A stretch of 64,000 nucleotides of DNA. Source: Oscillospiraceae bacterium (lineage in GTDB: Bacteria; Bacillota; Clostridia; Oscillospirales; Ruminococcaceae). A program made the translations under genes and the position numbers. Where the stretch lies: assembly GCA_009781425.1 (NCBI GenBank), contig WQYC01000001.1, positions 62,001-126,000 of the forward strand. The letters run 5' to 3'. Shown here one piece after another: positions 44,510 through 51,691 of the stretch. The notes below the pieces were generated by a model. It was not told the origin of the DNA, ran no database searches, and saw nothing but the letters and a program-made list of their open reading frames with translations. Every line of letters begins with the position of its first letter. The stretch's first letter is position 1.

Positions 44510-45168
44510 TTTCTTCTGTTTATATCAACAACATCAGAAAAATCTTCGTCGAACATATCCATAAGCTCGTGCGTACCGTTTTTAATTTTGAAGTCCATTT
44601 CCTCTCTGTAAATCGGAATAAGCTGATAAAAATGTACGAGCTCCTCCGCGCCAATATCGGCTTTAAAGGCTTTGCTCCCGAATTTATGCGGCATTTCCAC
44701 TAACACACAGCAAAAGCCTGTGTTCTCAGCGAACACCTCGCCGCCGGGCACAGTATGCCCCCAGCCGAGCCAAACGCCCTGCATGACCGGCATACGCGCT
44801 AAGATTTTCAGCCATCGTAAGGGCCAATAAAGCTTTTCATCGGGCTCGCCGTCTTCTTCGTCGCTCGTCTGTTCGGGGAATTCCCAGTGCGCAGGGAGAC
44901 GTATTATGTACTCGGCGCGCCGTGAGTTAATCGGGTGCTCGTAGTCCTCGGGGATTTCCATTCTGAACGCACCCGCGCCACTCGTAACAAGCGTGTATCC
45001 CTCATGCTTTTCAGTAGGTTTAATCAGCAGAATATTTACCTGGACGCTTTCCGATTCCTTCTCATGAAAAACCTTTTCGGCTTTGCCGAAGTGCGTTTCG
45101 ATATGCGCTTTTAATTTTTCGCCTTGCTCTTCTGTATAAGCGCAGGGTAGTTTTTGTTCTTCTGTCAT
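44491..45168 (-). CDS. Suppressor-of-fused (SUFU) domain protein
   Basis: A 225-residue soluble protein with the bacterial SUFU-like domain: TLVTSGAGAFRMEIP, RAEYIIRLPAHWEFP, YWPLRWLKILARMP, WLGWGHTVPGGEVFAENTGF and VLVEMP. The bacterial family is of unknown function and often lies in immunity or stress neighbourhoods; no toxin gene is seen here. The ATG at 45168 is seven bases after AGGAGG. The open frame extends upstream to 45399 but that extension opposes a real zinc-ribbon gene and has no ribosome site, so it is rejected. The C-terminus overlaps the end of the flippase gene on the other strand. Confidence 0.88.
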   Translation of the reverse strand: MTEEQKLPCAYTEEQGEKLKAHIETHFGKAEKVFHEKESESVQVNILLIKPTEKHEGYTLVTSGAGAFRMEIPEDYEHPINSRRAEYIIRLPAHWEFPEQTSDEEDGEPDEKLYWPLRWLKILARMPVMQGVWLGWGHTVPGGEVFAENTGFCCVLVEMPHKFGSKAFKADIGAEELVHFYQLIPIYREEMDFKIKNGTHELMDMFDEDFSDVVDINRRNYCKDD

Positions 45169-45192
45169 GATTTTTCCTCCTGTTTTAAAGGG

Positions 45193-45221
45193 TTGAATTT
45201 TTATAAGATTTCTGATATAAT
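45193..45221 (+). promoter_or_regulatory. Predicted sigma-A promoter for the zinc-ribbon microprotein
   Basis: -35 TTGAAT (45193-45198), 17-nt spacer, perfect -10 TATAAT (45216-45221), ending 26 bp before the TTG start at 45248. Confidence 0.7.
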
Positions 45222-45247
45222 TAAAAGAAAAAGGCTGGTGATAATCT

Positions 45248-45424
45248 TTGAAAAGATGCCCTAAATGCATGAAATACGATAGCGACAACGTACGCTTTTG
45301 CAAGTCCTGCGGCACTGAGCTTTTCTTTGAAGAGCGTTTTGAATATGAAGAAAAAGAACCGGGCTTTATTTCAAGGCTGTTCAGCCGCCTCAAAAACATT
45401 TTTACTTCTTCACCGAAAAATTAA
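45248..45424 (+). CDS. Zinc-ribbon microprotein, 58 residues
   Basis: A small protein translated from TTG: MKRCPKCMKYDSDNVRFCKS continues as CGTELFF, giving a CxxC...CxxC zinc ribbon (Cys4, Cys7, Cys18, Cys21). An acidic stretch and an amphipathic basic C-terminus (ISRLFSRLKNIF) that could touch the membrane follow. A strong promoter lies just upstream; the ribosome site (AAAGGCTGGTGA) is weak. The last 23 nt overlap the 3' end of the convergent 381-residue gene. The four cysteines in phase and a dedicated promoter support a real gene. The role is unknown. Confidence 0.72.
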   Translation: MKRCPKCMKYDSDNVRFCKSCGTELFFEERFEYEEKEPGFISRLFSRLKNIFTSSPKN

Positions 45425-46547
45425 GCTCGCCTGCTATGTGCTTCCCTTCAAGTGCTTCCGAAAACATCATGATGTTTTTATAGACTTCGCTTTTTTCGGG
45501 TTCAGTTTTCCCGCTTGCAAGCTCCTCGTAATATTTTTCAAGCAATCTGTAAAAAGAAAGTCTGCGCGCGGTTTTGAGCGCGCTCTCGAAGTCCTTCTCG
45601 TCGCTCAAAATCAAACGCGAGAAGGAACGCCCGATGTCCCCTAATGCACAATACAGCGTATAATTTTTCTTTATCGCGCTTGTTATGTTCAGCGTGACCC
45701 TTGGGAGCGGCAAATTCCTTAGCGCGTCGGTCATTTTGGCGGCGCGCGCTTTTATTTCTGCGCGGTTTTCACTGAAAACAAGCTCGAAGACCTCCTGCCC
45801 CGCGAGCCGCTTTTTCTCGTCAGCCTCGCGGTTCGGCTGAAGCGTGAAAATTCCGTCAACAGAGTAAATATCGTCAAGCTTCAAGCCGTGGAACGCCATC
45901 GCGTAAAGAGAAATAAAACCCATGCGCTCCCGCGCGTCGGACAAGTCTATAATCTTCGTATATTTTTCCTCGCCGTAAATGCCGATTACAGTTTCCTTGG
46001 CGAACGACAAGCCCTTCGCGGTCAGATTATGGTGAAACATTTCGCTGTTGAAGTGCGTGACGAATTCAAAGTCGCGCTTTGCCGAAGCGAGCAACGCCCG
46101 AACCGCTTCTCTGTTGATTTCTTCAAGGTAGCCTGTTATTTTATTCAAGTGCGCGCCGCTGACCGGCGAGACTTTTTGTTTTTTGCTGAATTTCTTATTA
46201 AGCTTAGGACATTCCGCGCTCGCTTCAAAAATTATCTGCTCGGGCGGCGAAAACTCAAAACAACCGTCGTTCATGAAGAGCCTACTGAAATAAACCCGCT
46301 TACCTTTTAGAATCAGCTTCAGCAGCAATAATCTGCGCGCGTCCTCCTCCGAACCGCCGGTCTTGTTAGTTTTCACCTTAAAAGCAGACAGCGGCTTTGC
46401 TTCAATGAGAATCAGCTCGTGCTTATTTATATTAAATTTCTGCGTGAGGCTCCTTGTTTCAGGCTCGATAATCTCGCCCTCCACGCCGAGCGCGTATGAA
46501 AGGCTGTCTTTTTGAAGTAGTGGATTGTCTTTGAGTAAAACTTTCAT
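45402..46547 (-). CDS. Unknown cytoplasmic protein, 381 residues, likely leaderless mRNA
   Basis: A soluble charged protein of 381 residues with no signal peptide or membrane segment, and no family that I recognise. It is mixed alpha/beta in the first 120 residues (KHELILIEAKPLSAFKV) and mainly helical later (DEKDFESALKTARRLSFYRL). Upstream of the ATG at 46547 there is no ribosome site. Instead a -35/-10 pair places the transcription start at or next to the A of the ATG, so the transcript is probably leaderless. An in-frame ATG at 46565 would lie across the -10 box. It is divergent from the dockerin-like gene at 46632. Confidence 0.7.
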   Translation of the reverse strand: MKVLLKDNPLLQKDSLSYALGVEGEIIEPETRSLTQKFNINKHELILIEAKPLSAFKVKTNKTGGSEEDARRLLLLKLILKGKRVYFSRLFMNDGCFEFSPPEQIIFEASAECPKLNKKFSKKQKVSPVSGAHLNKITGYLEEINREAVRALLASAKRDFEFVTHFNSEMFHHNLTAKGLSFAKETVIGIYGEEKYTKIIDLSDARERMGFISLYAMAFHGLKLDDIYSVDGIFTLQPNREADEKKRLAGQEVFELVFSENRAEIKARAAKMTDALRNLPLPRVTLNITSAIKKNYTLYCALGDIGRSFSRLILSDEKDFESALKTARRLSFYRLLEKYYEELASGKTEPEKSEVYKNIMMFSEALEGKHIAGELNFSVKK

Positions 46548-46553
46548 AATTAT

Positions 46554-46582
46554 ATTATAACACATATTTGCATTTTAAGCAA
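46554..46582 (-). promoter_or_regulatory. Predicted sigma-A promoter, leaderless start
   Basis: Read leftward: -35 TTGCTT (46577-46582), 17-nt spacer, perfect -10 TATAAT (46554-46559). The ATG at 46547 begins seven bases after the -10, where transcription should start. Confidence 0.7.
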
Positions 46583-46596
46583 ATGTATGGTATAAT
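46568..46596 (+). promoter_or_regulatory. Predicted sigma-A promoter for the dockerin/guaA/pncA/nadE unit
   Basis: -35 TTGCAT (46568-46573), 17-nt spacer, perfect -10 TATAAT (46591-46596). It interleaves with the opposing promoter. Both -35 boxes fall in the inverted repeat ATTTGC-N7-GCAAAT (46566-46584). Confidence 0.75.
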
Positions 46597-46631
46597 TAAT
46601 TTTAATAATTAAATACATAAGGAGAAAAAAC

Positions 46632-47393
46632 ATGAAAAAGCTGTTGGTGGTTGTGTTGGTTTTTGTTTTATTTACGACTACTGTAGGTGCGGAGAGCATA
46701 AAAAGCGACATTAATCCCGATTATCACAAACTCACCATAAATATACCGATTGGTGGAATTCACGGAACTCCGGCATACATAAACTTCTGGGATAAAGAAT
46801 TAACCGAAGATGTATTGTTTAAATTCTTTCCGGGATTTGAGCGCTTCGATTCGATTGAAAGAGTTCATGTAAATTTTAACGGCGATAAACTACTTGGAAT
46901 TTATATAAGAATTATGTACTCTGTTCAAACTTACGCTATAGTAGGTATCGTAGGTGATTTCAATACAAGACATGATTTTGAAAATGAACCGCTGACTTCT
47001 GATATTTTGGGGATTCATGTAACTGCATGGGGTCTCCCGCTTTGGGTTTTTAGAAATCAATTAGGGGCGCGTTTTAACTTAGATAATATTTATTATAACA
47101 TAAGAGTTGATGAAACTGATGAAAATAAAGAATACAGTCCATTTCTTGAAATGCTTGTGAATGAAATTATACGGAGTAGTGTGATTGACGGCTTAGAAGC
47201 GGAGTTAAACGCTTTTGTAAGGGCAACTATGTTTTCCACTGCTGACGCGATAGAGATTCTGCGGTTTGTGGCAGGATTGGAAAATTATGTTGAGAAAGGT
47301 ATTCGTGCATTAGCCTCCGCAGACTTGAACGGTGACGGGAAAATAGATACAGCGGACGCAGTGGAAGTTTTGCGTAGAGTCGCAGGATTATAA
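46632..47393 (+). CDS. Unknown secreted protein with two dockerin-like repeats
   Basis: A 253-residue exported protein: the signal peptide (KKLLVVVLVFVLFTTTVGAE) is followed by an unassigned beta-rich domain (about 25-195) and a C-terminal dockerin-like pair. The first unit (STADAIEILRFVAGLE) lacks a calcium loop; the second (DLNGDGKIDTADAVEVLR) has one. An AAGGAG ribosome site precedes the ATG. It is the first gene of the unit with GMP synthase, nicotinamidase and NAD synthetase, 17 bp before the second. The functional link is not apparent. The front part is AT-rich compared with the downstream metabolic genes. Confidence 0.82.
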   Translation: MKKLLVVVLVFVLFTTTVGAESIKSDINPDYHKLTINIPIGGIHGTPAYINFWDKELTEDVLFKFFPGFERFDSIERVHVNFNGDKLLGIYIRIMYSVQTYAIVGIVGDFNTRHDFENEPLTSDILGIHVTAWGLPLWVFRNQLGARFNLDNIYYNIRVDETDENKEYSPFLEMLVNEIIRSSVIDGLEAELNAFVRATMFSTADAIEILRFVAGLENYVEKGIRALASADLNGDGKIDTADAVEVLRRVAGL

Positions 47394-47410
47394 TAAAAAG
47401 GAGATAAAAA

Positions 47411-48349
47411 ATGAAAGACATCAAAGCTTACAAGGAACAAAAAATCGCGGAGTTAAAAGCGCAGATTGGTGATAAAAAGGCTCTGCTCGGGCTTTCGGGC
47501 GGCGTGGACAGCTCGGTTTGCTGTGCGCTTTTGGCGCAGGCAATCGGAAAAGGGCTGTACTGCATTTTCGTTGACCACGGGCTTATGCGCAAGAACGAGG
47601 GTGACGAGGTTGAGGCGGCGTTCAAGGACATGAATCTTAACTTTATCCGCGCCAATGCGGAAGAGCGGTTCTTAGGCAAGCTCGCGGGCGTCACTGACCC
47701 CGAGCAGAAACGCAAAATCATCGGCTCGGAGTTTATCCGCGTTTTCGAGGAGGAATCGAACAAGCTCGGTAAGATTGATTTTTTAGCACAAGGTACGATT
47801 TCGCTTGACGTGATTGAATCCAAGGACGCAATCAAGAGCCATCACAATGTCGGAGGCTTGCCTGCCGACGTGAAATTCAGCGGTATCGTTGAGCCGCTCC
47901 GCGAGCTTAACAAAGAAGAAGTCCGCGCGCTCGGGCGCGAGCTTGGGCTCCCCGCACACTTGGTTGAGCGGCAGCCGTTCCCGGGACCGGGGCTTGCAGT
48001 GCGCTGCATAGGCGCGCTCACAAAGGAACGCCTTGATATTCTGCGCGACGCTGATTATATTTTCCGCAGTGAGCTTTCGGCGGCGGGACTCGACAAAAAT
48101 ATAAGCCAGTGCTTCGCCGCGCTCACCGACATGAAGGCGGTCGGGGTGAAGGACGGCAATCGGACTTACGGTTATATCGCGGTGCTTCGAGCCGTGAAAA
48201 CTACTGACTTTATGAACGCGAAGGTTGTTAGAATTCCGTATGAAGTTTTAGAAAAATGCTCGGCGAGAATTATATCTGAGGTTGACGGAATCAGCCGCGT
48301 GGTTTATGATATTACAAGCAAGCCGCCGGGGACGATTGAGCTTGAATAA
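47411..48349 (+). CDS. guaA: GMP synthase ATP-pyrophosphatase subunit, no glutaminase domain
   Basis: A 312-residue cytoplasmic protein equal to the C-terminal two-thirds of GuaA, which adenylates XMP and aminates it to GMP. Motifs: the PP-loop [52 protein letters not shown], the dimerisation-domain [15 protein letters not shown] and the C-terminal [18 protein letters not shown]. The usual N-terminal class I amidotransferase domain (about 190 residues) is absent; the ATG has its own AAAGGAGA site right after the dockerin-like gene. It therefore needs free ammonia or a separate glutaminase subunit, as in archaea. No such subunit is in the window. Confidence 0.93.
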   Translation: MKDIKAYKEQKIAELKAQIGDKKALLGLSGGVDSSVCCALLAQAIGKGLYCIFVDHGLMRKNEGDEVEAAFKDMNLNFIRANAEERFLGKLAGVTDPEQKRKIIGSEFIRVFEEESNKLGKIDFLAQGTISLDVIESKDAIKSHHNVGGLPADVKFSGIVEPLRELNKEEVRALGRELGLPAHLVERQPFPGPGLAVRCIGALTKERLDILRDADYIFRSELSAAGLDKNISQCFAALTDMKAVGVKDGNRTYGYIAVLRAVKTTDFMNAKVVRIPYEVLEKCSARIISEVDGISRVVYDITSKPPGTIELE

Positions 48350-48358
48350 GGAGCAAAC

Positions 48359-48883
48359 ATGAAAAAACTCTTACTCGTCATCGATATGCAAAACGACTTC
48401 ATCACAGGCGCGCTCGGCTCGCCGCAGGCGCAGGCGATTGTTCCCGCTGTTAAATCGAAAATCGAGCAGTATAAGCGCGAAAATCACAAAATTATTTTCA
48501 CACGCGACACGCACGGCGAAGATTATATAAGCACGCAGGAAGGCAGATTTTTACCTGTTCCGCATTGCATAACAGGCACGGAAGGACACGAAATCACGCC
48601 GGAGCTTAACACAAGCGGCTGTGAAATTTTCGATAAACCCACTTTCGGTTCTTTGGACTTAGCGGAGCAAGTTGCCGCAAATGAAAACTACGATGAAATC
48701 GAGCTTTGCGGGCTTTGCACGGACATCTGCGTGGTCAGTAACGCGCTGATTTTAAAAGCGAAGCTGCCCGAAACAAAAATCGTTGTTGACGCCGAGTGCT
48801 GTGCGGGCGTTACGGCGGAAAGCCACAACGCCGCGCTTCTTACCATGAAATCATGTCAAGTTGAGGTGTTAAATTATGTTTAA
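48359..48883 (+). CDS. Nicotinamidase-like cysteine hydrolase (isochorismatase fold)
   Basis: A 174-residue cytoplasmic hydrolase. The catalytic aspartate lies in LLVIDMQNDF, the lysine probably in FDKPTFGSL and the nucleophile cysteine in LCGLCTDICVVSNAL. The Asp and following residues (TRDTHGEDY, HCITGTEGHEI) match the metal-site region of nicotinamidases, which cut nicotinamide to nicotinate and ammonia. Being directly upstream of nadE, with an 8-nt overlap, supports a PncA role in NAD salvage. Other isochorismatase-fold activities cannot be excluded. Confidence 0.87.
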   Translation: MKKLLLVIDMQNDFITGALGSPQAQAIVPAVKSKIEQYKRENHKIIFTRDTHGEDYISTQEGRFLPVPHCITGTEGHEITPELNTSGCEIFDKPTFGSLDLAEQVAANENYDEIELCGLCTDICVVSNALILKAKLPETKIVVDAECCAGVTAESHNAALLTMKSCQVEVLNYV

Positions 48884-49607
48884 CGCAAAGGAAACAAAAA
48901 CCCGAATTGTGCAGTGGATTGCAGAATATTTCGAGAACAACGCAACTCCCGAAACCAAAGCCGTCGTCGGTATAAGCGGCGGGAAAGACAGCTCGATTGT
49001 CGCCGCGCTCTGCGCGGAAGCTCTCGGAAGAGAGCGTGTTTTCGGCGTGCTTATGCCGCAGGGTAAGCAGCATGATATCGACGTTTCCTATGATTTATGC
49101 AAAACGCTCGGAATTGAATATATCGAGATTAACATCGAAAAATCAGTACAGGCTTTATATGACGAAATTGCTTCAAGCGGGCAGAAGCTCAACGACGTTG
49201 CGGTTTTTAACACACCTGCGCGTATTCGCATGACTGCGCTTTATGCAATTTCTGCAATCGTTGGCGGCAGAGTCGCGAACACGAGCAACCTCAGCGAAGA
49301 TTACGTCGGCTACGCTACAAAGTTCGGCGATTCCGCAGGCGATTTCAGCCCGTTGTCTGATTTAACAGTCACAGAAGTCAAAGCCGTAGGACGTGAAACC
49401 GCGCTCCCTGCAAGGTTCATCGACAAGACGCCGCTTGACGGCTTGTGCGGGAAAACTGACGAGGAGAACTTAGGCTTCACTTATGAAGCTCTTGATAAAT
49501 ATATACGTGAGGGAATCTGCGAAGACGAAGCAGCCAAGCGGGAAATCGACAGACTTCACAAAATCAGTCGTCATAAGCTTGCGCCGCTTCCCATCTTTAA
49601 GCTTTGA
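48876..49607 (+). CDS. nadE: Ammonia-dependent NAD synthetase
   Basis: A 243-residue cytoplasmic enzyme that amidates nicotinate adenine dinucleotide to NAD using ATP. The PP-loop reads VVGISGGKDSSIVAAL; further signatures are VLMPQGKQ, NTPARIRMTALYAIS, VANTSNLSEDYVGYATKFGD, DFSPLSDLTVTEV and DGLCGKTDEENLGF. Only the synthetase domain is present, so it is the NH3-dependent class without a nitrilase-type glutaminase domain. Its ATG overlaps the nicotinamidase gene by 8 nt. It is the last gene of the unit. Confidence 0.96.
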   Translation: MFNAKETKTRIVQWIAEYFENNATPETKAVVGISGGKDSSIVAALCAEALGRERVFGVLMPQGKQHDIDVSYDLCKTLGIEYIEINIEKSVQALYDEIASSGQKLNDVAVFNTPARIRMTALYAISAIVGGRVANTSNLSEDYVGYATKFGDSAGDFSPLSDLTVTEVKAVGRETALPARFIDKTPLDGLCGKTDEENLGFTYEALDKYIREGICEDEAAKREIDRLHKISRHKLAPLPIFKL

Positions 49608-49626
49608 AAACTTGCACAAATGCAAA

Positions 49627-49648
49627 GGGGCAGGCTATTGCCCACCCC
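49627..49648 (-). terminator. Probable terminator of the HU gene
   Basis: Read leftward, GGGGTGGGC pairs with GCCTGCCCC (two G-U pairs) around an AATA loop, followed by CTTTGCATTT. The G-U pairs become mismatches in the opposite sense, so it favours the minus strand. The T-run is weak. Confidence 0.55.
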
Positions 49649-49671
49649 AACATTTCATTGCTAATCGGTTC

Positions 49672-49962
49672 TTATTTCTTAACCTTTGCTTTTGCTACGG
49701 ATTCCTTCAAGAGCTTACCTGCTTTGAAAGCCGGAACCTTCTTCGCAGCAATCTTGATTTTCTTTTGAGTCTGCGGGTTGATGCCTTCTCTTGCAGCTCT
49801 TTCGCGAACTTCAAAAGTGCCGAAGCCTACTAAAGAAACTTTTTCGCCCTTTTTGAGAGCGTCGGTGATGCTGTCGATTACAGCGATGAGAGCTACCTCG
49901 GAATTCTTTTTGCTGAAACCGGTCTTCTCAGCGATAGCTGCTACTAATTCGATTTTTGTCAT
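49672..49962 (-). CDS. hup: HU family DNA-binding protein
   Basis: A 96-residue histone-like protein that bends and packages DNA as a dimer. Signatures: MTKIELVAAIAEKTGFSKKN, the dimer core, GFGTFEVRERAAREGINPQT (beta-arm with the intercalating proline) and a lysine-rich C-terminus. The ATG at 49962 is nine bases after GGAGG; an upstream in-frame start at 49986 adds no family residues. A near-consensus promoter lies upstream. It is convergent with nadE. Confidence 0.97.
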   Translation of the reverse strand: MTKIELVAAIAEKTGFSKKNSEVALIAVIDSITDALKKGEKVSLVGFGTFEVRERAAREGINPQTQKKIKIAAKKVPAFKAGKLLKESVAKAKVKK

Positions 49963-49997
49963 TCTGAACTTCCTCCAAATAAACATTTATATGTCAT

Positions 49998-50025
49998 ATT
50001 ATATCATAAAATGGCGTTTTGTCAA
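49998..50025 (-). promoter_or_regulatory. Predicted sigma-A promoter for hup
   Basis: Read leftward: perfect -35 TTGACA (50020-50025), 16-nt spacer, perfect -10 TATAAT (49998-50003). Confidence 0.8.
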
Positions 50026-50081
50026 TTAATATGCGCTAAAAAAAACAAAAAATTACTTTTTCGTGATATTTACTTAAATAT

Positions 50082-50112
50082 TTGCCCGTTCGGCAAGCCA
50101 ATGTAGTATAAA
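50082..50112 (+). promoter_or_regulatory. Possible promoter with inverted repeat upstream of the 34-residue gene
   Basis: TTGCCC (50082-50087) and TATAAA (50107-50112) are spaced by 19 nt, longer than optimal. The -35 overlaps the inverted repeat TTGCC-N5-GGCAA (50082-50096), which could be an operator. Confidence 0.3.
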
Positions 50113-50162
50113 TTGCACTAATAAAATTCATTAAGGTTACAAACAAAAAGGAGGTAAAGGAA

Positions 50163-50267
50163 ATGTACAAACGCGAAAAGTATACTAAAATTTTGAGAAT
50201 CGGCGCGCTGATTATAGCGATTATCTTTATTTTAGGCATAATTCTCGATTCAGTAGGTCTGTTTTAG
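50163..50267 (+). CDS. Small single-helix membrane peptide, 34 residues
   Basis: A 34-codon gene: a basic N-terminus (MYKREKYTKILR) and one hydrophobic helix of about 20 residues (IGALIIAIIFILGIILDSV), ending GLF. A near-perfect AGGAGGTAAAGGAA site precedes the ATG, which is the main evidence for translation. The -35 box of the pduL promoter overlaps its last codons. The function is unknown; it may be a regulatory or membrane-stabilising peptide. Confidence 0.6.
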   Translation: MYKREKYTKILRIGALIIAIIFILGIILDSVGLF

Positions 50268-50296
50268 TTGACAAGACCTGCAAATTATGATAAAAT
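50268..50296 (+). promoter_or_regulatory. Predicted sigma-A promoter for pduL
   Basis: Perfect -35 TTGACA (50268-50273), 17-nt spacer, -10 TAAAAT (50291-50296), 38 bp before the pduL ATG. Confidence 0.8.
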
Positions 50297-50333
50297 TTAA
50301 GCATATTCATTAAAATATGCGGGAGGATTTATC

Positions 50334-50909
50334 ATGGCTAAGGTTATAGTAGAAACATCGGCAAGGCACGTACATCTTACACAAGAGGCACTTGAAGCGC
50401 TATTCGGCGCAGGCGCAGAGCTGCACGAGGTCAAGCGGCTTTCACAGCCCACGGAGTTTTCCACAGAAGAACGTGTGACAATCGTAGGCCCCAAGCGCGA
50501 AATCCCGAACGTAATCGTTCTCGGACCCAACAGAGCGGCTGTTCAGGTGGAGGTTTCGACGTCTGACGCACGTTCGCTCGGCATTAAGCCTGTGATTCGC
50601 GAATCGGGCGACGTCGCGGGGACGCCCGGCTGTAAGCTTGTCGGTCCTAAAGGCGAGTATGAAATCACTGAAGGCGTAATCGTCGCAAAGAGACACGTAC
50701 ATATGACGCCGCCGTTCGCAGAGCAGCACGGCTTCACAAACGGCGAGATAATTAATATAAAAGTAGAGGGAACAGGCAGAAGCGCGCTTCTCGGCGACGT
50801 AGTCTGCAGAATCCGCGATACTTTCGGGGAAGCCGCGCATATTGACACCGACGAAGCCAACGCAGTTGGCGCGACACCCGATTTAATGGGAGAATTAGTT
50901 AAGATATGA
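50334..50909 (+). CDS. pduL: Phosphate propanoyltransferase/phosphotransacetylase PduL
   Basis: A 191-residue zinc enzyme that converts acyl-CoA and phosphate to acyl-phosphate and CoA. Two tandem PduL halves show the metal motifs ARHVHLTQEAL (about 11-21) and KRHVHMTPPF (about 119-128), with LGPNRAAVQVEVS and GDVAGTPG between. The chain begins almost at the first motif and lacks the N-terminal encapsulation helix of microcompartment PduL, so it probably acts free in the cytosol as a Pta substitute for acetate production. A GGGAGG site precedes the start. It overlaps the next gene by ATGA. Confidence 0.95.
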   Translation: MAKVIVETSARHVHLTQEALEALFGAGAELHEVKRLSQPTEFSTEERVTIVGPKREIPNVIVLGPNRAAVQVEVSTSDARSLGIKPVIRESGDVAGTPGCKLVGPKGEYEITEGVIVAKRHVHMTPPFAEQHGFTNGEIINIKVEGTGRSALLGDVVCRIRDTFGEAAHIDTDEANAVGATPDLMGELVKI

Positions 50910-51238
50910 AAAAGCTAATTTCGATTTTAATTATCACAGTGATGATTCTGACATTGTCGCTATTCGATTCCGCTGATGAAACGAACAGCGAGCCGGAAAC
51001 CGCCACTGCCGATGATTATATATTCCTAACACTTTTCCTTGGCGTACCCCTCGTTATAATTTTCGGTTACAGACTTCTAAAGCTTAACATGAAGCACAAA
51101 AAAGAGCGGGAAGAACGTGAGCGCGAGTGGGAACGCGAAAAAATGGAGCACGAGCTGAAGGTTTTGCAAATGCAGTCAAAAATGTTTGACGACTCGGTGG
51201 AAGACCTCGCGAAAAAATACAATTATACCGAAGAATAG
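50906..51238 (+). CDS. Small membrane-anchored coiled-coil protein of unknown function
   Basis: A 110-residue protein: an N-terminal hydrophobic segment (KKLISILIITVMILTLSLF), an acidic loop, a second membrane helix (about 40-58) and a highly charged coiled coil (KHKKEREEREREWEREKMEH) to the C-terminus. It resembles small two-helix proteins of the phage-shock or flotillin-adjacent type only in outline; I do not assign a family. Its ATG overlaps the pduL stop, so it is translationally coupled to it. A terminator follows. Confidence 0.72.
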   Translation: MKKLISILIITVMILTLSLFDSADETNSEPETATADDYIFLTLFLGVPLVIIFGYRLLKLNMKHKKEREEREREWEREKMEHELKVLQMQSKMFDDSVEDLAKKYNYTEE

Positions 51239-51241
51239 ATT

Positions 51242-51270
51242 AAAACGGACGCGTTCAGCGTCCGTTTTTC
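51242..51270. terminator. Bidirectional intrinsic terminator
   Basis: AAAACGGACGC (51242-51252) and GCGTCCGTTTT (51258-51268) form a perfect 11-bp stem around GTTCA, with a T-tract. It lies between the convergent pduL unit and the minus-strand membrane gene. Confidence 0.92.
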
Positions 51271-51659
51271 TTTATAGTTGTGATTACAAGATACAAAAAC
51301 TGATAAGCAATGCAGGTTGAAATCACTATAGGAACGTTATGCGGGTTTTCAATCAAGAGATTAGTGGTGAGAATACCGTCAAGAAGCGTTCTGCGGAAGC
51401 TGAAATTCAAAATGAAGGTAACAGCAACCGCAGCCTCTAAGACTATCGAATAATGTAAAAGCCACTTCGCGAAGCATTTTTTGAGGCTTGATTCGTTACC
51501 GTCCCGCTTAGAAAAAATAAAAACGTATAAATACTGATAAATTGTTACCGCGATAAACAAAAGCAGAAGCGCGTCTGAAGCCTGTATGAAGCTCTCAAAA
51601 ATAATGTATCTGAAAAACAGCCCAGAAATGATAAATGAGAAAATATAAATTAATTTCAT
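51255..51659 (-). CDS. Unknown four-helix membrane protein
   Basis: A 134-residue inner-membrane protein with hydrophobic segments near 1-20, 28-50, 65-88 and 108-128, short charged loops and a basic C-terminus (TTIKKNGR). The family is not recognised. The stop lies inside the bidirectional terminator. The start follows AGAGGTGATTAAAC, a modest ribosome site. It is separated by 32 bp from the TauE pair upstream and may share its transcript. Confidence 0.65.
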   Translation of the reverse strand: MKLIYIFSFIISGLFFRYIIFESFIQASDALLLLFIAVTIYQYLYVFIFSKRDGNESSLKKCFAKWLLHYSIVLEAAVAVTFILNFSFRRTLLDGILTTNLLIENPHNVPIVISTCIAYQFLYLVITTIKKNGR

Positions 51660-51691
51660 GTTTAATCACCTCTGCTGTAATTATAGCACGG

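Noticed and set aside
45169-45399. N-terminal extension of the SUFU-like protein by 77 residues
   Set aside because: An AGGAGG site and ATG at 45168 give a normal family start, and the extension lies antisense to the zinc-ribbon gene.
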